Source: Acidobacteriaceae bacterium
GTDB taxonomy: Bacteria; Acidobacteriota; Terriglobia; Terriglobales; Acidobacteriaceae
Reading direction: 5' to 3'
Length of the DNA: 64,000 nucleotides
NCBI GenBank assembly: GCA_025462885.1
Contig: JAOAPN010000014.1
Location: 62,001 to 126,000 of the forward strand
Under the pieces are notes generated by a model that saw only the letters and a program-made list of their open reading frames with translations, was not told the origin of the DNA and did not search any database. Below are positions 52,517 through 62,731 of the stretch, piece by piece (position 1 is the stretch's first letter; every line of letters starts with the position of its first letter). Made by a program: the position numbers and the translations under genes.

Positions 52517-53797
52517 ATGGCCGCTGGAACCGCAGGATCTACTTCGCACCTATCGACGAATGAGAATAAGAGCTATGGGATTCCGCTGGCGCTGATGGTC
52601 TCGCTCTACTTCGGGATTGGCTTCATCACCGCGATGAACGATATCTTGGTCCCGCATTTCAAGGATCTGTTCCACCTTACGAACTTCCTGGCCCTGCTGG
52701 TTCAGTTCGCGTTCTTTGGCGCTTACTTCCTGATGTCGCTGCCCTCGGGCTGGATCGTGGGAAGAATCGGCTACAAGTCAGGAATCGTGGTAGCGCTCAC
52801 GACGGTAGGATGCGGCCTGCTGTTATTTCTGCCGGCATCGATCCTGATCGCGTATCCGCTGTTCCTTTCGGCGTTGTTCGTGGTGGGCAGCGGACTCGCC
52901 CTGCTTCAGGTAGCGATCAACCCCTATATCACCGCGCTCGGCTCGCCGGACAAGGCTGCATCCCGCCTCAATCTCGCAGGCGGATTCAATTCGATTGCAG
53001 GCACTCTCGCTCCCAAGGTCGGGTCTATTTTCATCTTCATCGCCGCGGGAGCGACCACGGCAGAGTTGTCGCGTTCCGTCCGGACGCCCTACATGGTGCT
53101 GGCTGGAGTGGCCTTCGCCATGGCGCTCCTGACGCGGTTCATTCACCTGCCAGACCTGATCGAACAGGCTCCGAAGGACGGGACGGACGATGGAAGCGCG
53201 TGGGACTTCCGGCATCTGCGCTTTGGCGCGCTGGCGATCTTTACCTATGTGGGGGCAGAGGTCGCCATCGGCAGCTTGATGATCAACTATCTCGGCCAGC
53301 CCTCCATGGGCAGCCTGAGCCACTTTGAAGCGGCGAAGTATGTCTCCCTCTACTGGGGTGGAGCTATGGTCGGCCGGTTTATCGGCTTCGTCGTACTGCA
53401 AAAAGTCGGCGCACCCAGGGCGCTGGCGTTTGTCTCGATAGCAGCTTCAATCTTCGTATCGGTGGCGATATTGGGTCATGGAAATATCGCTCTCTGGGCG
53501 ATCGTCTCGTGCGGTCTGTTCCACTCCGTCATGTGGCCCTGTATCTTCCCCATGTCGGTCAAGGGGCTCGGCAAATTCACCAGCCAGGGCTCGGGCATCC
53601 TGATCACGATGGTTGTCGGAGGCGCGGTGGTCCCCGAGATTCAGGGCCTGCTGGCGGATTCGTTCGGCTACCAGAAGAGCTTCATGGTGGTTCTGCTGTG
53701 CTACCTGTACCTGATCTTCTTCTCCGTAAGCGGCCACAAGAACGTGCAGGAAGGCTACTCAACCCGCATCGCGTTGACGCCGCCGGAGGTAATTTAG
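52517..53797 (+). CDS. FucP/GluP-type sugar MFS transporter
   Basis: A 426-residue MFS protein of the fucose/glucose-galactose:H+ symporter group. IPLALMVSLYFGIGFITAMNDILVPHFK is the FucP-type first helix, and GWIVGRIGYKSGI, SGLALLQVAINPYI and the C-terminal helices complete twelve membrane segments. It takes up a monosaccharide; the sugar is unknown. ATG 52517 has GGAG five bases upstream; ATG 52487 is in frame. Convergent with cutC, and near the BadF-type kinase gene, suggesting a sugar uptake and phosphorylation context. Confidence 0.88.
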   Translation: MAAGTAGSTSHLSTNENKSYGIPLALMVSLYFGIGFITAMNDILVPHFKDLFHLTNFLALLVQFAFFGAYFLMSLPSGWIVGRIGYKSGIVVALTTVGCGLLLFLPASILIAYPLFLSALFVVGSGLALLQVAINPYITALGSPDKAASRLNLAGGFNSIAGTLAPKVGSIFIFIAAGATTAELSRSVRTPYMVLAGVAFAMALLTRFIHLPDLIEQAPKDGTDDGSAWDFRHLRFGALAIFTYVGAEVAIGSLMINYLGQPSMGSLSHFEAAKYVSLYWGGAMVGRFIGFVVLQKVGAPRALAFVSIAASIFVSVAILGHGNIALWAIVSCGLFHSVMWPCIFPMSVKGLGKFTSQGSGILITMVVGGAVVPEIQGLLADSFGYQKSFMVVLLCYLYLIFFSVSGHKNVQEGYSTRIALTPPEVI

Positions 53798-53809
53798 TCT
53801 GGCCCTGGT

Positions 53810-54520
53810 TTATGAACTGCTGCGAAGAATCGCAGTCAGCTCTTGCACATCGGCAATCGTTCCGGGGATACGGGAGCCATCCACGCTGCGACGCACCGAA
53901 GCATGGAAGTGATGGGCTCCTGTAATCTCAGCCACCTTCCCGGCGTTCGCGAACCGAAGCCCGCCGCCGACGGCGACTGCTATACGGTCGCTGGCCTGGG
54001 AGACCAGCGCGGCAAGGGTGTTAGCGCCAGTCAGTACATCGGGCGCGCCGCCGGAGGTAAGAACGCGATCGCAGCCGCACGCAATCACAGACTCCAGCGC
54101 TTCGGTAAGGTTCGGGGTCGCATCGAAGGCTCGGTGAAAGGTAGTTTGGAGCGGAGAAGCCAGCTCGACCAGCAGACGCGTTCGCTCCGTATCGACAGTG
54201 TTGTCCTCATGCAGAAAGCCGAAGACAACGCCCGCGATTCCCATGCCTTTCACGCGACGCACATCTTCGCATATCTGCTCGAACTCGGAAGGCGAATAGC
54301 AGAAATCGCCGGAACGGGGACGCAGCATTGCGTGAATGGGCAGTCCGCTCTGCTCCACGGCGCTAAGGATAAGATCGTCCTCGGGGGTCAATCCCTCCAG
54401 CTCAAGATGGGAGCAAAGCTCAATGCGATTGGCGCCGCCCGGGGCTGCAGTCAGGCAAGCTTCAAGCGTCTCGGCGCAAAGTTCGAACGTGATCGATCGG
54501 GTCAAAGGCAGGTCCGTCAA
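53810..54520 (-). CDS. cutC: CutC-family protein
   Basis: A 236-residue TIM-barrel protein of the CutC family. FELCAETLEACLTAAPGGANRIELCSHLELEGLTP and MLRPRSGDFCYS are the family N-terminal signatures; SGGAPDVLTGANTL follows. CutC was first linked to copper homeostasis, but that is disputed and many members sit near sugar-metabolism genes. Here it is flanked by a sugar transporter (convergent) and a BadF/GlcNAc-kinase-like gene (divergent), which argues more for a sugar-linked role than for copper. Confidence 0.88.
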   Translation of the reverse strand: MTDLPLTRSITFELCAETLEACLTAAPGGANRIELCSHLELEGLTPEDDLILSAVEQSGLPIHAMLRPRSGDFCYSPSEFEQICEDVRRVKGMGIAGVVFGFLHEDNTVDTERTRLLVELASPLQTTFHRAFDATPNLTEALESVIACGCDRVLTSGGAPDVLTGANTLAALVSQASDRIAVAVGGGLRFANAGKVAEITGAHHFHASVRRSVDGSRIPGTIADVQELTAILRSSS

Positions 54521-54657
54521 AGGTAAATTTAAGGCAGTGCGGATTCAGTTTCGGGGTGGAGTTTTTGGACTTCAAGCCTAGTGATCTTGTACACCAGAAA
54601 GAGAGCGAAAGAATAAAGGACCATGCTCGAAGAATCGAAACGAGGTTTACGCACGAA

Positions 54658-55584
54658 ATGAGTTTCTTTTTAGCGCTGGATGCTGGCGGCACGAAGACGG
54701 ACTATGTGCTGGCTGACGAAACGCAGGAGCTGGCGCGAGTCCGTACCGGAACCATCAAGCGGATGCGCACCGATGCTGCCACAGCCGGGGATAATCTGCG
54801 CTCGGCTCTCTCAGAACTGACCGCGCGGAGTGGCGTTCCCATGGAGTCCGTAGCCTGCACGTGTGTCGGGACTGCCGGTGAGAGTGTTCCTCTGGTGGCC
54901 GAGTGGCTCCGCGAAGCTTTTAGCACCCGGGTCGGCGGAGAGCTCCTGCTGCTGGGAGACGTCGAGATCGCGCTGGACGCAGCGTTTCCCGGGCAGCCCG
55001 GCGTGTTGGTGCTCGCCGGAACCGGGTCCAATGTCGCGGGCCGAGCTCTCAGTGGGGAACTTACGTTTGCCGGTGGATGGGGACCCGCACTCGCCGATCA
55101 GGGATCCGGGCACGGAGTTGGTCTACGGGCTTTGCGGAGGGCGTTTCTGGCCAGGGACGAAGGTCGGCCTACACTTCTGCTGGACGCAGTTCGAGAGTTG
55201 TGGGAGCTGCCATCCCTCGATCTGCTCATCGAACACGCGAACCGCCTCCCGCCTCCCGACTTCTCGACCTTAACCGAGACTGTCGTTCGCTGCGCTGAGC
55301 TTGGAGATATAGTTGCCGCGGAGGTGCTGCGGAGCGAAGGCGAAGATCTCGCCTACCTCGTTCGCCTGGTAATGCGCCGATTGCGGGCCGGGTCGACGAA
55401 TCCTCAATGGGTTCCGCCCATCGCGTTTGCTGGCTCCGTGATGGAAAAGGTTCTGCCCGTCCGCGATGCCCTGATCGCTGCTGTGCTGGCCGAATTTCCG
55501 ACGGCTCAATTCCTGAGTGGCGTCGTCGATCCTCTTGCCGGGGCGCTTTGGCGGGCACGCACCGCGCCCGTCCTGCATCGCTAG
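54658..55584 (+). CDS. BadF/BadG-type sugar kinase (GlcNAc-kinase-like)
   Basis: A 308-residue ASKHA-fold ATPase. LALDAGGTKTDYVLADE is the phosphate 1 motif, VLAGTGSNVAGR the phosphate 2 loop and GSGHGVGLRALRRAF follows, matching the BadF/BadG/BcrA/BcrD family that includes N-acetylglucosamine kinases. It probably phosphorylates an amino sugar with ATP. ATG 54658 (MSFFLALDAGG) is the family start; GAGG lies about twelve bases upstream, a long spacing. Divergent from cutC. A family A repeat begins inside its stop codon. Confidence 0.84.
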   Translation: MSFFLALDAGGTKTDYVLADETQELARVRTGTIKRMRTDAATAGDNLRSALSELTARSGVPMESVACTCVGTAGESVPLVAEWLREAFSTRVGGELLLLGDVEIALDAAFPGQPGVLVLAGTGSNVAGRALSGELTFAGGWGPALADQGSGHGVGLRALRRAFLARDEGRPTLLLDAVRELWELPSLDLLIEHANRLPPPDFSTLTETVVRCAELGDIVAAEVLRSEGEDLAYLVRLVMRRLRAGSTNPQWVPPIAFAGSVMEKVLPVRDALIAAVLAEFPTAQFLSGVVDPLAGALWRARTAPVLHR

Positions 55585-55812
55585 GCAGTATCGACCTATA
55601 CAGGGGTTGCATCTTCGCCGGTGTGGTTGAATTCGAAAGGATATTGGGAAGGGCACGGCTTCGCCGTGCCGAAAGAAGCGTTCTCCTCTAATTCTTTTGT
55701 TTCTTTTGTCGATTTGCCGAAGGCAAATCGACAAAAGAAACGAATCAAAAATAGGTGATGTTTGGCACACCTGAAGGTGTGCCCTTCCAAGAGCTATATG
55801 TCGATACTGCCT
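55583..55812. repeat. Dispersed repeat family A, full copy 3
   Basis: A 230-bp element bounded by 18-bp terminal inverted repeats with one mismatch: AGGCAGTATCGACCTATA (55583-55600) and TATATGTCGATACTGCCT (55795-55812). Inside are the pair GGAAGGGCAC (55647-55656) / GTGCCCTTCC, the hairpins GGCACGGC-TTC-GCCGTGCC (55652-55670) and GGCACACC-TGAA-GGTGTGCC (55764-55783), and a central perfect 19-bp stem (55700-55718 with 55722-55740). No reading frame is convincing. The left end overlaps the stop codon of the kinase gene. Confidence 0.85.
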
Positions 55813-55831
55813 AACATAGGCAACTCGCTGA

Positions 55832-57979
55832 CTAGACGGCGTCCACTTCTTCGGAGCTGTCCATAAGTAGCAGCAGAGATCTTCCTCCCACGATGATCTT
55901 GTCGGTCAACTGATTCTTCCTGAAGGGATCGTCGATGTCCTGGGTGTCGAGCACCTGGCACCACGGACTTCCGGCAGGGGACGGCGGCAGGGAATACTCC
56001 ACTCCATCGGCGGCGGCGTTGACGATGAGCAGGAAGCTGCTGTCTTTGACCTGATCTCCCTCGTCGTTCGTCACCTGCAGGGTCTGGCCGTTCAGCATCA
56101 CGCAAACGGAACGGTTCCACGTCGTATTCCAGACCTCATCCGAGATCGGTTTGCCGTCGGTGTTGAACCACGCGGCATCCTGAATGACAACGTTTTGGTC
56201 GGCCTTGCGAACCTCCCGGTCCTGAAAAAACTTGCGGCGATGCAGATTCGGATGCGCAAGCCGCAGATGAACCAGCTTGCCGGTAAAGTCCCGGAGGCGC
56301 TTTCGTGATGTGTCGAGATTCCAATCGAACCAGGTCAGCTCATTGTCCTGGCAGTAACAGTTATTGTTGCCGCGTTGCGAACGCGCCACTTCGTCCCCAC
56401 CGGCCAGCATGGGAACGCCCTGCGAGAGCAGCAAGGTCGCCAGGAAGTTGCGGGTCTGACGTTCCCGCGCATGATTGATCGCAGCATCGTCGGTCGGTCC
56501 TTCGGCGCCCATATTCCATGAGTCGTTATTGTCCGTCCCGTCCCTGTTGTCGTCCCCGTTGGCCTCGTTGTGCTTCTGGTTGTAGCTGACAAGATCGCAA
56601 AGGGTAAATCCGTCATGGGCTGTGACAAAGTTGATGCTTGCATACGGTTTTCTTCCATCGAACTGATAAAGATCGCTTGAGCCCGTCAGTCGATAGGCGA
56701 AGTCCGAGAGCTGCCCTGCATCGCCCTTCCAGAAGCGGCGCACGGTGTCGCGATATCGTCCGTTCCACTCCGCCCAGAGGACGGGGAACTGGCCCACCTG
56801 GTATCCGCCTTCACCGACATCCCATGGCTCGGCGATGAGTTTGACATCAGCCAGTGTGGGATCCTGATGAATCGTATCGAAGAAGGAAGACAGCTTACTG
56901 ACGTCGTGCAGTTCGCGCGCAAGCGTCGCAGCCAGATCAAAGCGAAAGCCATCCACGTGCATCTCCGTCACCCAGTAACGGAGTGAGTCCATGATCATCT
57001 TCAGCACCTGCGGATGGCGAACGTTCAGGGTGTTTCCGGTCCCGGTGTAGTCCTTGTAATACCTCGGATTGTCCGGCATCAGCCTGTAGTAGGTGCTGTT
57101 GCAGACCCCCTTCCAACTGATCAGCGGCCCCAGTTGATTGCCCTCGCAGGTGTGGTTGTACACCACATCCAGGATGACTTCGATCCCGGCGGCATGCAGG
57201 GCTTTCACCATCTGCTTGAACTCCGTGACCTGCCCGCCCTGATCGCCCGACGAACTGTAGCGCGACATGGGAGCGAAGTAGCCCAGGGTGTTATAGCCCC
57301 AGTAGTCAGTCAGGCCGTTGGTCACCAGGTGCTCTTCATCGATGAAGTGATGAATGGGAAGCAGCTCCAGCGCAGTGATCCCCAGCCGCTTGAAGTAGTC
57401 GATGCTGGAGGGATGACTCAGCCCTGCGTAGGTGCCTCGCAGCTCTTCCGGAATCATCGGATTTCGCTTGCTGAATCCGCGCACATGCACTTCGTAGATG
57501 ACAGAGTCGGCCAGTGTTGTCTCCGGGCAGCAGTCATCTTCCCAGTCAAAGGTCTCGTCGATAATGACGGACTTCGGAACCCCGGCGGCTGAATCCTGCG
57601 TATCGATCTTAAGGTCGTCGCCGGAGGCCGCATCGTGGGCAAAGATTGGAGCCTTCCAATCGACCTCTCCCGCGATCGCCTTCGCGTAGGGATCCAGCAG
57701 CAACTTGGCAGGATTGAAACGATGGCCCTTCTCCGGCTCCCACGGTCCGTGAACGCGATAGCCGTAGAGTTGGCCCGGACCCACCGAGCGGATAAAGCCG
57801 TGCCAGACCCACGCCGTCCGTTCGCGCAGCGTGACACAATCCGTTTGATGGCCCTCAGAGTCGAAAAAGCAGAGGTCGACGCGAGTCGCTCCCTCGGAAT
57901 AGAGGGCAAAGTTGGTGCCTTTGCTGGAAATGGTGGCGCCAAGCGGGTAAGGACGGCCGGGCAGGAGCGTACGGTTCAT
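55832..57979 (-). CDS. glgX: Glycogen debranching enzyme
   Basis: GH13 isoamylase-type enzyme of 715 residues that removes phosphorylase-trimmed alpha-1,6 branches of glycogen. The N-terminal CBM48-like domain begins GRPYPLGATISSKGTNFALYS, and catalytic motifs are DVVYNHT, GFRFDLAATL (nucleophile Asp), IAEPWDVGEGGYQVG (acid/base Glu) and FVTAHDGFTL. Length matches GlgX/TreX. ATG 57979 (MNRTLLPG) precedes the domain; the frame is open twelve codons more. Alone here, without other glycogen genes. Confidence 0.94.
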   Translation of the reverse strand: MNRTLLPGRPYPLGATISSKGTNFALYSEGATRVDLCFFDSEGHQTDCVTLRERTAWVWHGFIRSVGPGQLYGYRVHGPWEPEKGHRFNPAKLLLDPYAKAIAGEVDWKAPIFAHDAASGDDLKIDTQDSAAGVPKSVIIDETFDWEDDCCPETTLADSVIYEVHVRGFSKRNPMIPEELRGTYAGLSHPSSIDYFKRLGITALELLPIHHFIDEEHLVTNGLTDYWGYNTLGYFAPMSRYSSSGDQGGQVTEFKQMVKALHAAGIEVILDVVYNHTCEGNQLGPLISWKGVCNSTYYRLMPDNPRYYKDYTGTGNTLNVRHPQVLKMIMDSLRYWVTEMHVDGFRFDLAATLARELHDVSKLSSFFDTIHQDPTLADVKLIAEPWDVGEGGYQVGQFPVLWAEWNGRYRDTVRRFWKGDAGQLSDFAYRLTGSSDLYQFDGRKPYASINFVTAHDGFTLCDLVSYNQKHNEANGDDNRDGTDNNDSWNMGAEGPTDDAAINHARERQTRNFLATLLLSQGVPMLAGGDEVARSQRGNNNCYCQDNELTWFDWNLDTSRKRLRDFTGKLVHLRLAHPNLHRRKFFQDREVRKADQNVVIQDAAWFNTDGKPISDEVWNTTWNRSVCVMLNGQTLQVTNDEGDQVKDSSFLLIVNAAADGVEYSLPPSPAGSPWCQVLDTQDIDDPFRKNQLTDKIIVGGRSLLLLMDSSEEVDAV

Positions 57980-58220
57980 ACGCCCTAGGATGCGGCAAAA
58001 GGCGAAGAGTTTCAATCAAAGTCCCGTCGGCTCAATTCTTCTATCGCAAAACACTTAGGCCGCTGAAATTAAATTTCATCGAAGGAAGATGAAGGAGCAA
58101 ATCGCTGCGAAGACGAATCCTTGCTCGCTCAGTTATAGTCAACGTGCTCCGATAAATGAGTTTCGTCTGCCGTCAGTCTGCACTTACGAGATTCCGAAGT
58201 ATCTGCGTCCTGATTTTTTT

Positions 58221-59582
58221 ATGAATGCACCCAGCATGAACGAGCTCAAGACGCCCACTGTCGCTACTGCTGCAGATTCAGCTTCGCTTCGCAAGCGCTG
58301 GCTCTACATTCTGCCTGCGGTCTTCGTGACCTACAGCCTGGCTTATCTGGACCGCGCAAACTATGGCTTCGGTGCCGCGGCCGGCCTGGCAGCAACGCTC
58401 CACATCACGGCCTCTCAGTCTGCCTTGCTCGGTTCCGTGTTCTTCCTGGGATACTTCGCCTTCCAGCTTCCGGGAGCCGCTTACGCCCGGCGTCGCAGCG
58501 CGAGCCAGCTCATCTTCGTTGCCCTCATCGTCTGGGGCAGTCTCGCAGCTCTGACCGGAGTGGTGCGCCAGTTCTGGCTGCTGGCGTTCATCCGCTTCAT
58601 GCTCGGTGTCGCTGAGAGCGTCATCTTCCCCGCGATGCTCGTCATCCTCACCCATTGGTTCACCCGGGCGGAACGCTCCAGGGCGAATACGTTTCTGATC
58701 CTGGGAAATCCGACGACCGTCCTCTGGATGTCGGTCATCACGGGCTTTCTCATCCATCGCCTCGGCTGGCAGATGACTTTCATCGTCGAGGGAATTCCGT
58801 CGGTGCTCTGGGCGATCTTCTGGGTGCGCCTGGTCAAGGACCGACCGCACCAGTCTCATTGGATGACCCCTGGAGCGAGCGCGCTCCTCCAGCAACAACT
58901 CGATCAGGAACAGCAAGGGCTACCCCAGGTCTCCAGCGTTCGCAAGGCGCTGGTGCGCGGCGACGTCCTCCTGCTTTCGACCCTCTATCTCTTCTGGAGC
59001 GTCGGAGTCTACGGTTTCGTCCTGTGGCTTCCGACCATCATTCAGCAGGGCTCAGCCATGGGGATCGAAGCGACCGGCCTGCTTACCGCCGTTCCCTATG
59101 TTCTTGCGGTCCTGCTCATGCTGCTGGTGAGCTATCTCTCCGACCGGTTCCTCGAGCGTAAGTCGCTCGTGTGGCCATTCCTGGTGCTCTCCGGAATTGC
59201 ACTGCTGGTCTCCTTCTTTACTGCGCATCACAGCTTCTGGCTAGCCTACGGAGCGCTGATCGTAGCCGGTGGTGCGATGTACGCCCCATACGGACCCTTC
59301 TTCGCCATCATCCCCGAGGTGGTCCCGAAGAACGTCACCGCGGAGGTGCTCGCGCTGGTGAACAGCAGCGGAGCCTTCGGCGGCTTCCTCGGCTCATGGC
59401 TTGTAGGTTTATTGCAGGCACGCACGGGTCACTCGGAGGCAGGGTATCTCCTGATGGCGTGCTCGCTCATCCTCTCCGGATTGCTTCTGCTCTGCCTGAA
59501 GATCAGAAAGCGCGAACCAGTTGCGATCAACCCTCACAGCCCAATCAGCGGAACAACAGATCAAGTCAGGGTGATGGAATAA
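58221..59582 (+). CDS. ACS-family MFS transporter (sugar acid type)
   Basis: A 453-residue MFS protein of the anion:cation symporter group. LAYLDRANYGFGAAAGLAATLHITASQSALLGSVFFLGYFAFQLPGA is the ACS/GudP/ExuT-like first-helix region and GVAESVIFPAMLVILTHWFTRAERSRAN the motif C region. Twelve helices are visible. The neighbouring YjhG-like dehydratase starts 3 bp after its stop, so a sugar acid such as xylonate or galactonate is the likely substrate. ATG 58221 is used; 58236 is possible; no ribosome binding site decides. Confidence 0.87.
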   Translation: MNAPSMNELKTPTVATAADSASLRKRWLYILPAVFVTYSLAYLDRANYGFGAAAGLAATLHITASQSALLGSVFFLGYFAFQLPGAAYARRRSASQLIFVALIVWGSLAALTGVVRQFWLLAFIRFMLGVAESVIFPAMLVILTHWFTRAERSRANTFLILGNPTTVLWMSVITGFLIHRLGWQMTFIVEGIPSVLWAIFWVRLVKDRPHQSHWMTPGASALLQQQLDQEQQGLPQVSSVRKALVRGDVLLLSTLYLFWSVGVYGFVLWLPTIIQQGSAMGIEATGLLTAVPYVLAVLLMLLVSYLSDRFLERKSLVWPFLVLSGIALLVSFFTAHHSFWLAYGALIVAGGAMYAPYGPFFAIIPEVVPKNVTAEVLALVNSSGAFGGFLGSWLVGLLQARTGHSEAGYLLMACSLILSGLLLLCLKIRKREPVAINPHSPISGTTDQVRVME

Positions 59583-59585
59583 CGT

Positions 59586-61553
59586 ATGGCAGAGATCTCA
59601 TTCGAGTCTATTTTGGAGACCCCCGGTTTTGACGCCGGGTCAGTCCGGACCCATGCTCCCGGTCCGCAAGGCAGTCTGCCGATCACGGTAGAGATGCTGC
59701 TAGGGCAGCCTTCCGGTGACCTCTTCGGGCTGAGCCAGAACGCAGGCATGGGCTGGGAGCCGTCCCGCCTGCTGGATCCCGAATTCCTGATTCTAAGCAC
59801 CCACGGAGGCATGCGCGCCGAGGACGGAAGGCCGATCGCTCTCGGCTTCCACACCGGCCACTGGGAGGTCGGGCTGCTGGTCGCTGAGGCTGCCCGCGAG
59901 TTTCGCGCGCAACGCTGCACGCCCTTCGCCGGAGCCTGCACCGATCCGTGTGACGGACGAACCCAGGGAACGGATGGGATGCTCGATTCGCTCCCGTTTC
60001 GCAACGATGCGGCCATCGTGCTGCGCCGTCTGATGCGATCGCTCCCCACCCGCAAAGGCGTACTCGGAGTGGCCACCTGCGACAAGGGACTTCCGGCCAT
60101 GATGATGGCCCTCGCTTCCTCCGGCAAGATGCCCAGCATCCTGGTTCCTGGCGGCGTCACGCTGCTTCCGGACGAAGGGGAAGATGCCGGCAAGGTCCAG
60201 ACCATCGGCGCTCGCTACTCGCAAAGCCAGATCACACTGGAGTACGCCGCGGAAGTCGGCTGCCGTGCCTGCGCGACACCCGGTGGCGGTTGCCAGTTCC
60301 TCGGCACGGCTGCCACATCGCAGGTCGTTGCAGAGGCGTTGGGCCTGTCGCTGCCGCACACCGCGCTCGCCGCATCCGGCGAACCGCTGTGGCTCGATGC
60401 TGCTGCCCGCTCCGCCCGCGCACTCATTCGTCTCCATCAGATGCGGATGGGAACCGCCGATATTCTTACGGATGCCGCGATCCGCAATGCAATGGTCGTC
60501 CATGCAGCCTTCGGTGGATCGACGAATCTTCTGCTTCACATTCCTGCGGTCGCGCACGCCGCCGGACTGCGACGCCCCACGGCTGCGGACTGGGCCGAAG
60601 TTAACCGTCAGACTCCTCGTCTCGTCGACGCCCTGCCGAACGGACCGGGCAACTACGCAACCGTACAAGTCTTCCTTGCTGGCGGCGTTCCCGAGGTGAT
60701 GCTGCATCTCCGTGCAGCCGGGTTACTCGACACCAGCGTCCTGACGGTGACCGGTCAAACACTCGATGCAAGCCTGGACTGGTGGCAGGGAAGTGAGCGC
60801 CGCACAGCGATGAGGCAGAAGCTGCTCGAACTGGACGGCATCGACGCGGACGCCGTCATCATGGATCGAGATCAGGCGCGACGGCGTGGTCTCACCCCGA
60901 CGGTCTGTTTTCCCGTTGGAAATCTCGCGCCCGAGGGCTGTGTGATCAAGAGCACCTCCATCGATCCCTCGCTCATCGACGCGCAGGGCGTCTATCGCCA
61001 TCGTGGACCCGCAAAGGTCTTCATCACCGAGACCGATGCGATACGGGCCATCAAGAACGGCTCCGTCGGAGAAGGCGACGTTGTTGTCCTCATCTGCGGA
61101 GGCCCTGCCGGAGCCGGTATGCAGGAGATCTACCAGATCACCTCCGCGCTGAAACAACTCCCCCATTGCAAGCATGTCGCGGTGCTCACGGATGCCCGCT
61201 TCAGCGGAGTCTCCACGGGAGCCTGCCTCGGCCACATCTCGCCCGAAGCACTCGGCGGCGGCCCCATCGGCAAGGTGCTCGAGGGCGATACGATCGAGAT
61301 CGTCATCGACCGCGAAAACCTCGTGGGCACTGTGGACCTGGTCGGTGAAGCAGGCGAGTCCTTCAGCCCCGAAGAGGGACAGCGGCGTCTCGCAAATCGC
61401 ACGCCTCGACCCGACCTCGCGCCGCATCCGTCTCTGCCGACCGATACGCGGCTGTGGGCCGCACTCGTGCAGGCCAGCGGCGGCGTCTGGGGCGGCTGCG
61501 TCTACGACACAGAGATGATTTTGCAGCGACTGAACGGAAGCCAAACAGCCTGA
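59586..61553 (+). CDS. IlvD/Edd-family dehydratase (YjhG/D-xylonate dehydratase type)
   Basis: A 655-residue Fe-S dehydratase, the size of the YjhG/YagF branch that dehydrates D-xylonate to 2-keto-3-deoxy-xylonate. Cluster cysteines are in [27 protein letters not shown] and [12 protein letters not shown]; the swivelling C-terminal domain has RHRGPAKVF and [21 protein letters not shown]. The start [18 protein letters not shown] fits YjhG. Translated 3 bp after the transporter stop. With the FAH-family enzyme downstream it forms an aldonate catabolic route. Confidence 0.88.
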   Translation: MAEISFESILETPGFDAGSVRTHAPGPQGSLPITVEMLLGQPSGDLFGLSQNAGMGWEPSRLLDPEFLILSTHGGMRAEDGRPIALGFHTGHWEVGLLVAEAAREFRAQRCTPFAGACTDPCDGRTQGTDGMLDSLPFRNDAAIVLRRLMRSLPTRKGVLGVATCDKGLPAMMMALASSGKMPSILVPGGVTLLPDEGEDAGKVQTIGARYSQSQITLEYAAEVGCRACATPGGGCQFLGTAATSQVVAEALGLSLPHTALAASGEPLWLDAAARSARALIRLHQMRMGTADILTDAAIRNAMVVHAAFGGSTNLLLHIPAVAHAAGLRRPTAADWAEVNRQTPRLVDALPNGPGNYATVQVFLAGGVPEVMLHLRAAGLLDTSVLTVTGQTLDASLDWWQGSERRTAMRQKLLELDGIDADAVIMDRDQARRRGLTPTVCFPVGNLAPEGCVIKSTSIDPSLIDAQGVYRHRGPAKVFITETDAIRAIKNGSVGEGDVVVLICGGPAGAGMQEIYQITSALKQLPHCKHVAVLTDARFSGVSTGACLGHISPEALGGGPIGKVLEGDTIEIVIDRENLVGTVDLVGEAGESFSPEEGQRRLANRTPRPDLAPHPSLPTDTRLWAALVQASGGVWGGCVYDTEMILQRLNGSQTA

Positions 61554-61587
61554 GAATCTGACGACTTGAAAATCTGAAAGGGAGAAG

Positions 61588-62415
61588 ATGAAACTCTATC
61601 GAACGCAACACGGATGCTATGTAGAAGAGGGCGGTTCGTATTTTCTGATTCCCAACGCGACGTGGGACGACCTGGTAGTGCAGGACGATCTGGAAGCCTT
61701 CTGCCGCAGTGTAGTGCAAGGGGCGACTCCCTCGGATGCGCCATCCCAGGCGGATATTCTGGCGCCGATTCAGAGCCAAGAGGTGTGGGCTGCCGGCGTG
61801 ACCTACTACCGCAGCCGGAGCGCGCGGATCGAGGAGTCGAAAGACGCTGGCGGCGGAGACTTCTACGACCGCGTCTACAGCGCTGAGCGGCCGGAGATTT
61901 TCTTCAAAGCGACTGGTCCTCGCGTGGTTGGCCCGAACGATACCGTCCACATTCGGAGCGATGCGAAGTGGTCAGTCCCCGAACCGGAGTTGACCCTGCT
62001 GATCAATCCCGCCGGCAAGATCGTCGGCTACACCATCGGCAACGATATGAGTTCGCGTGACATCGAGGGAGAGAACCCTCTCTACCTTCCGCAAGCGAAG
62101 ATGTACGACCGCAGTTGCGCCCTCGGGCCGTGCGTTCTGTTGCTGTCTCAGCCGATCTCGCTTGAGACCCTGATCCAGATCGAAATTCTTCGCGGAGGAA
62201 AGCCGGAGTTTGCCGGAAGCGTCCAGTTGACGGAGCTCAAGCGCGATCCCGTGAGTCTCGTGCAATACCTCTTTCGCGACAACAGCTTTCCCAAAGGCTG
62301 CTACCTCATGACCGGAACCGGGGTCGTCCCGCCCGACAACATCACCCTTGCGAAGGGGGATGTGGTCCGGATCACAATCGGAGCTATCGGAGTGCTTTCG
62401 AACGAAGTGGACTGA
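61588..62415 (+). CDS. Fumarylacetoacetate hydrolase-family enzyme (2-keto-3-deoxy-sugar acid dehydratase/isomerase)
   Basis: A 275-residue FAH-fold protein. The metal-binding acidic residues lie in [11 protein letters not shown] (Glu-x-Glu) and [17 protein letters not shown] (Asp). Family members split or dehydrate 2-keto-3-deoxy acids or oxepin products. Right after the YjhG-like gene it probably acts on 2-keto-3-deoxy-pentonate, as KdxD-type enzymes do in Weimberg-type pathways; the product would be 2-ketoglutarate semialdehyde. The reaction is inferred from the pair. AAGGGAGAAG precedes the ATG. Confidence 0.85.
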   Translation: MKLYRTQHGCYVEEGGSYFLIPNATWDDLVVQDDLEAFCRSVVQGATPSDAPSQADILAPIQSQEVWAAGVTYYRSRSARIEESKDAGGGDFYDRVYSAERPEIFFKATGPRVVGPNDTVHIRSDAKWSVPEPELTLLINPAGKIVGYTIGNDMSSRDIEGENPLYLPQAKMYDRSCALGPCVLLLSQPISLETLIQIEILRGGKPEFAGSVQLTELKRDPVSLVQYLFRDNSFPKGCYLMTGTGVVPPDNITLAKGDVVRITIGAIGVLSNEVD

Positions 62416-62731
62416 CCTGCCCCAGGAATTATTTTTGCTGTTGAAGCTTTAAACGCGACTGGCGAAACCTCTCCAGTTGGCCGACTTGTGCCTCAAAAAG
62501 CAACCTGATGGCAACCTGATAGCAATCAAGGGCATCGCTATACAAGCACTTGTCTTCTAATCCCTGTTAGGAGCTTGGTACTTCAAGCAGCTCAAGCAGC
62601 CGTAACTCCCCAAGTCGACCGCAATCGCTGCATCCATCGCGATGTCATCCCAATGAAGCAATCGATCCCGTACATGATGGACCAACGAAGCGCACGACTT
62701 CGAGTAACCTTCTTTGCTTTCAGGAGGCAGT
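62416..62731 (+). promoter_or_regulatory. Leader region of TonB receptor with direct repeats
   Basis: A 316-bp gap with no gene. It holds two direct repeats of GCAACCTGAT (62500-62509, 62511-62520), then TAGCAATCA, an arrangement that could bind a LacI- or GntR-type regulator. An AGGAGG lies four bases before the receptor ATG at 62732. Confidence 0.45.

Noticed and set aside
55270..55770. Open frame reading through repeat family A copy 3
   Set aside because: It includes the hairpin element and part of the kinase gene in antisense; a similar artefact appears over copy 1.
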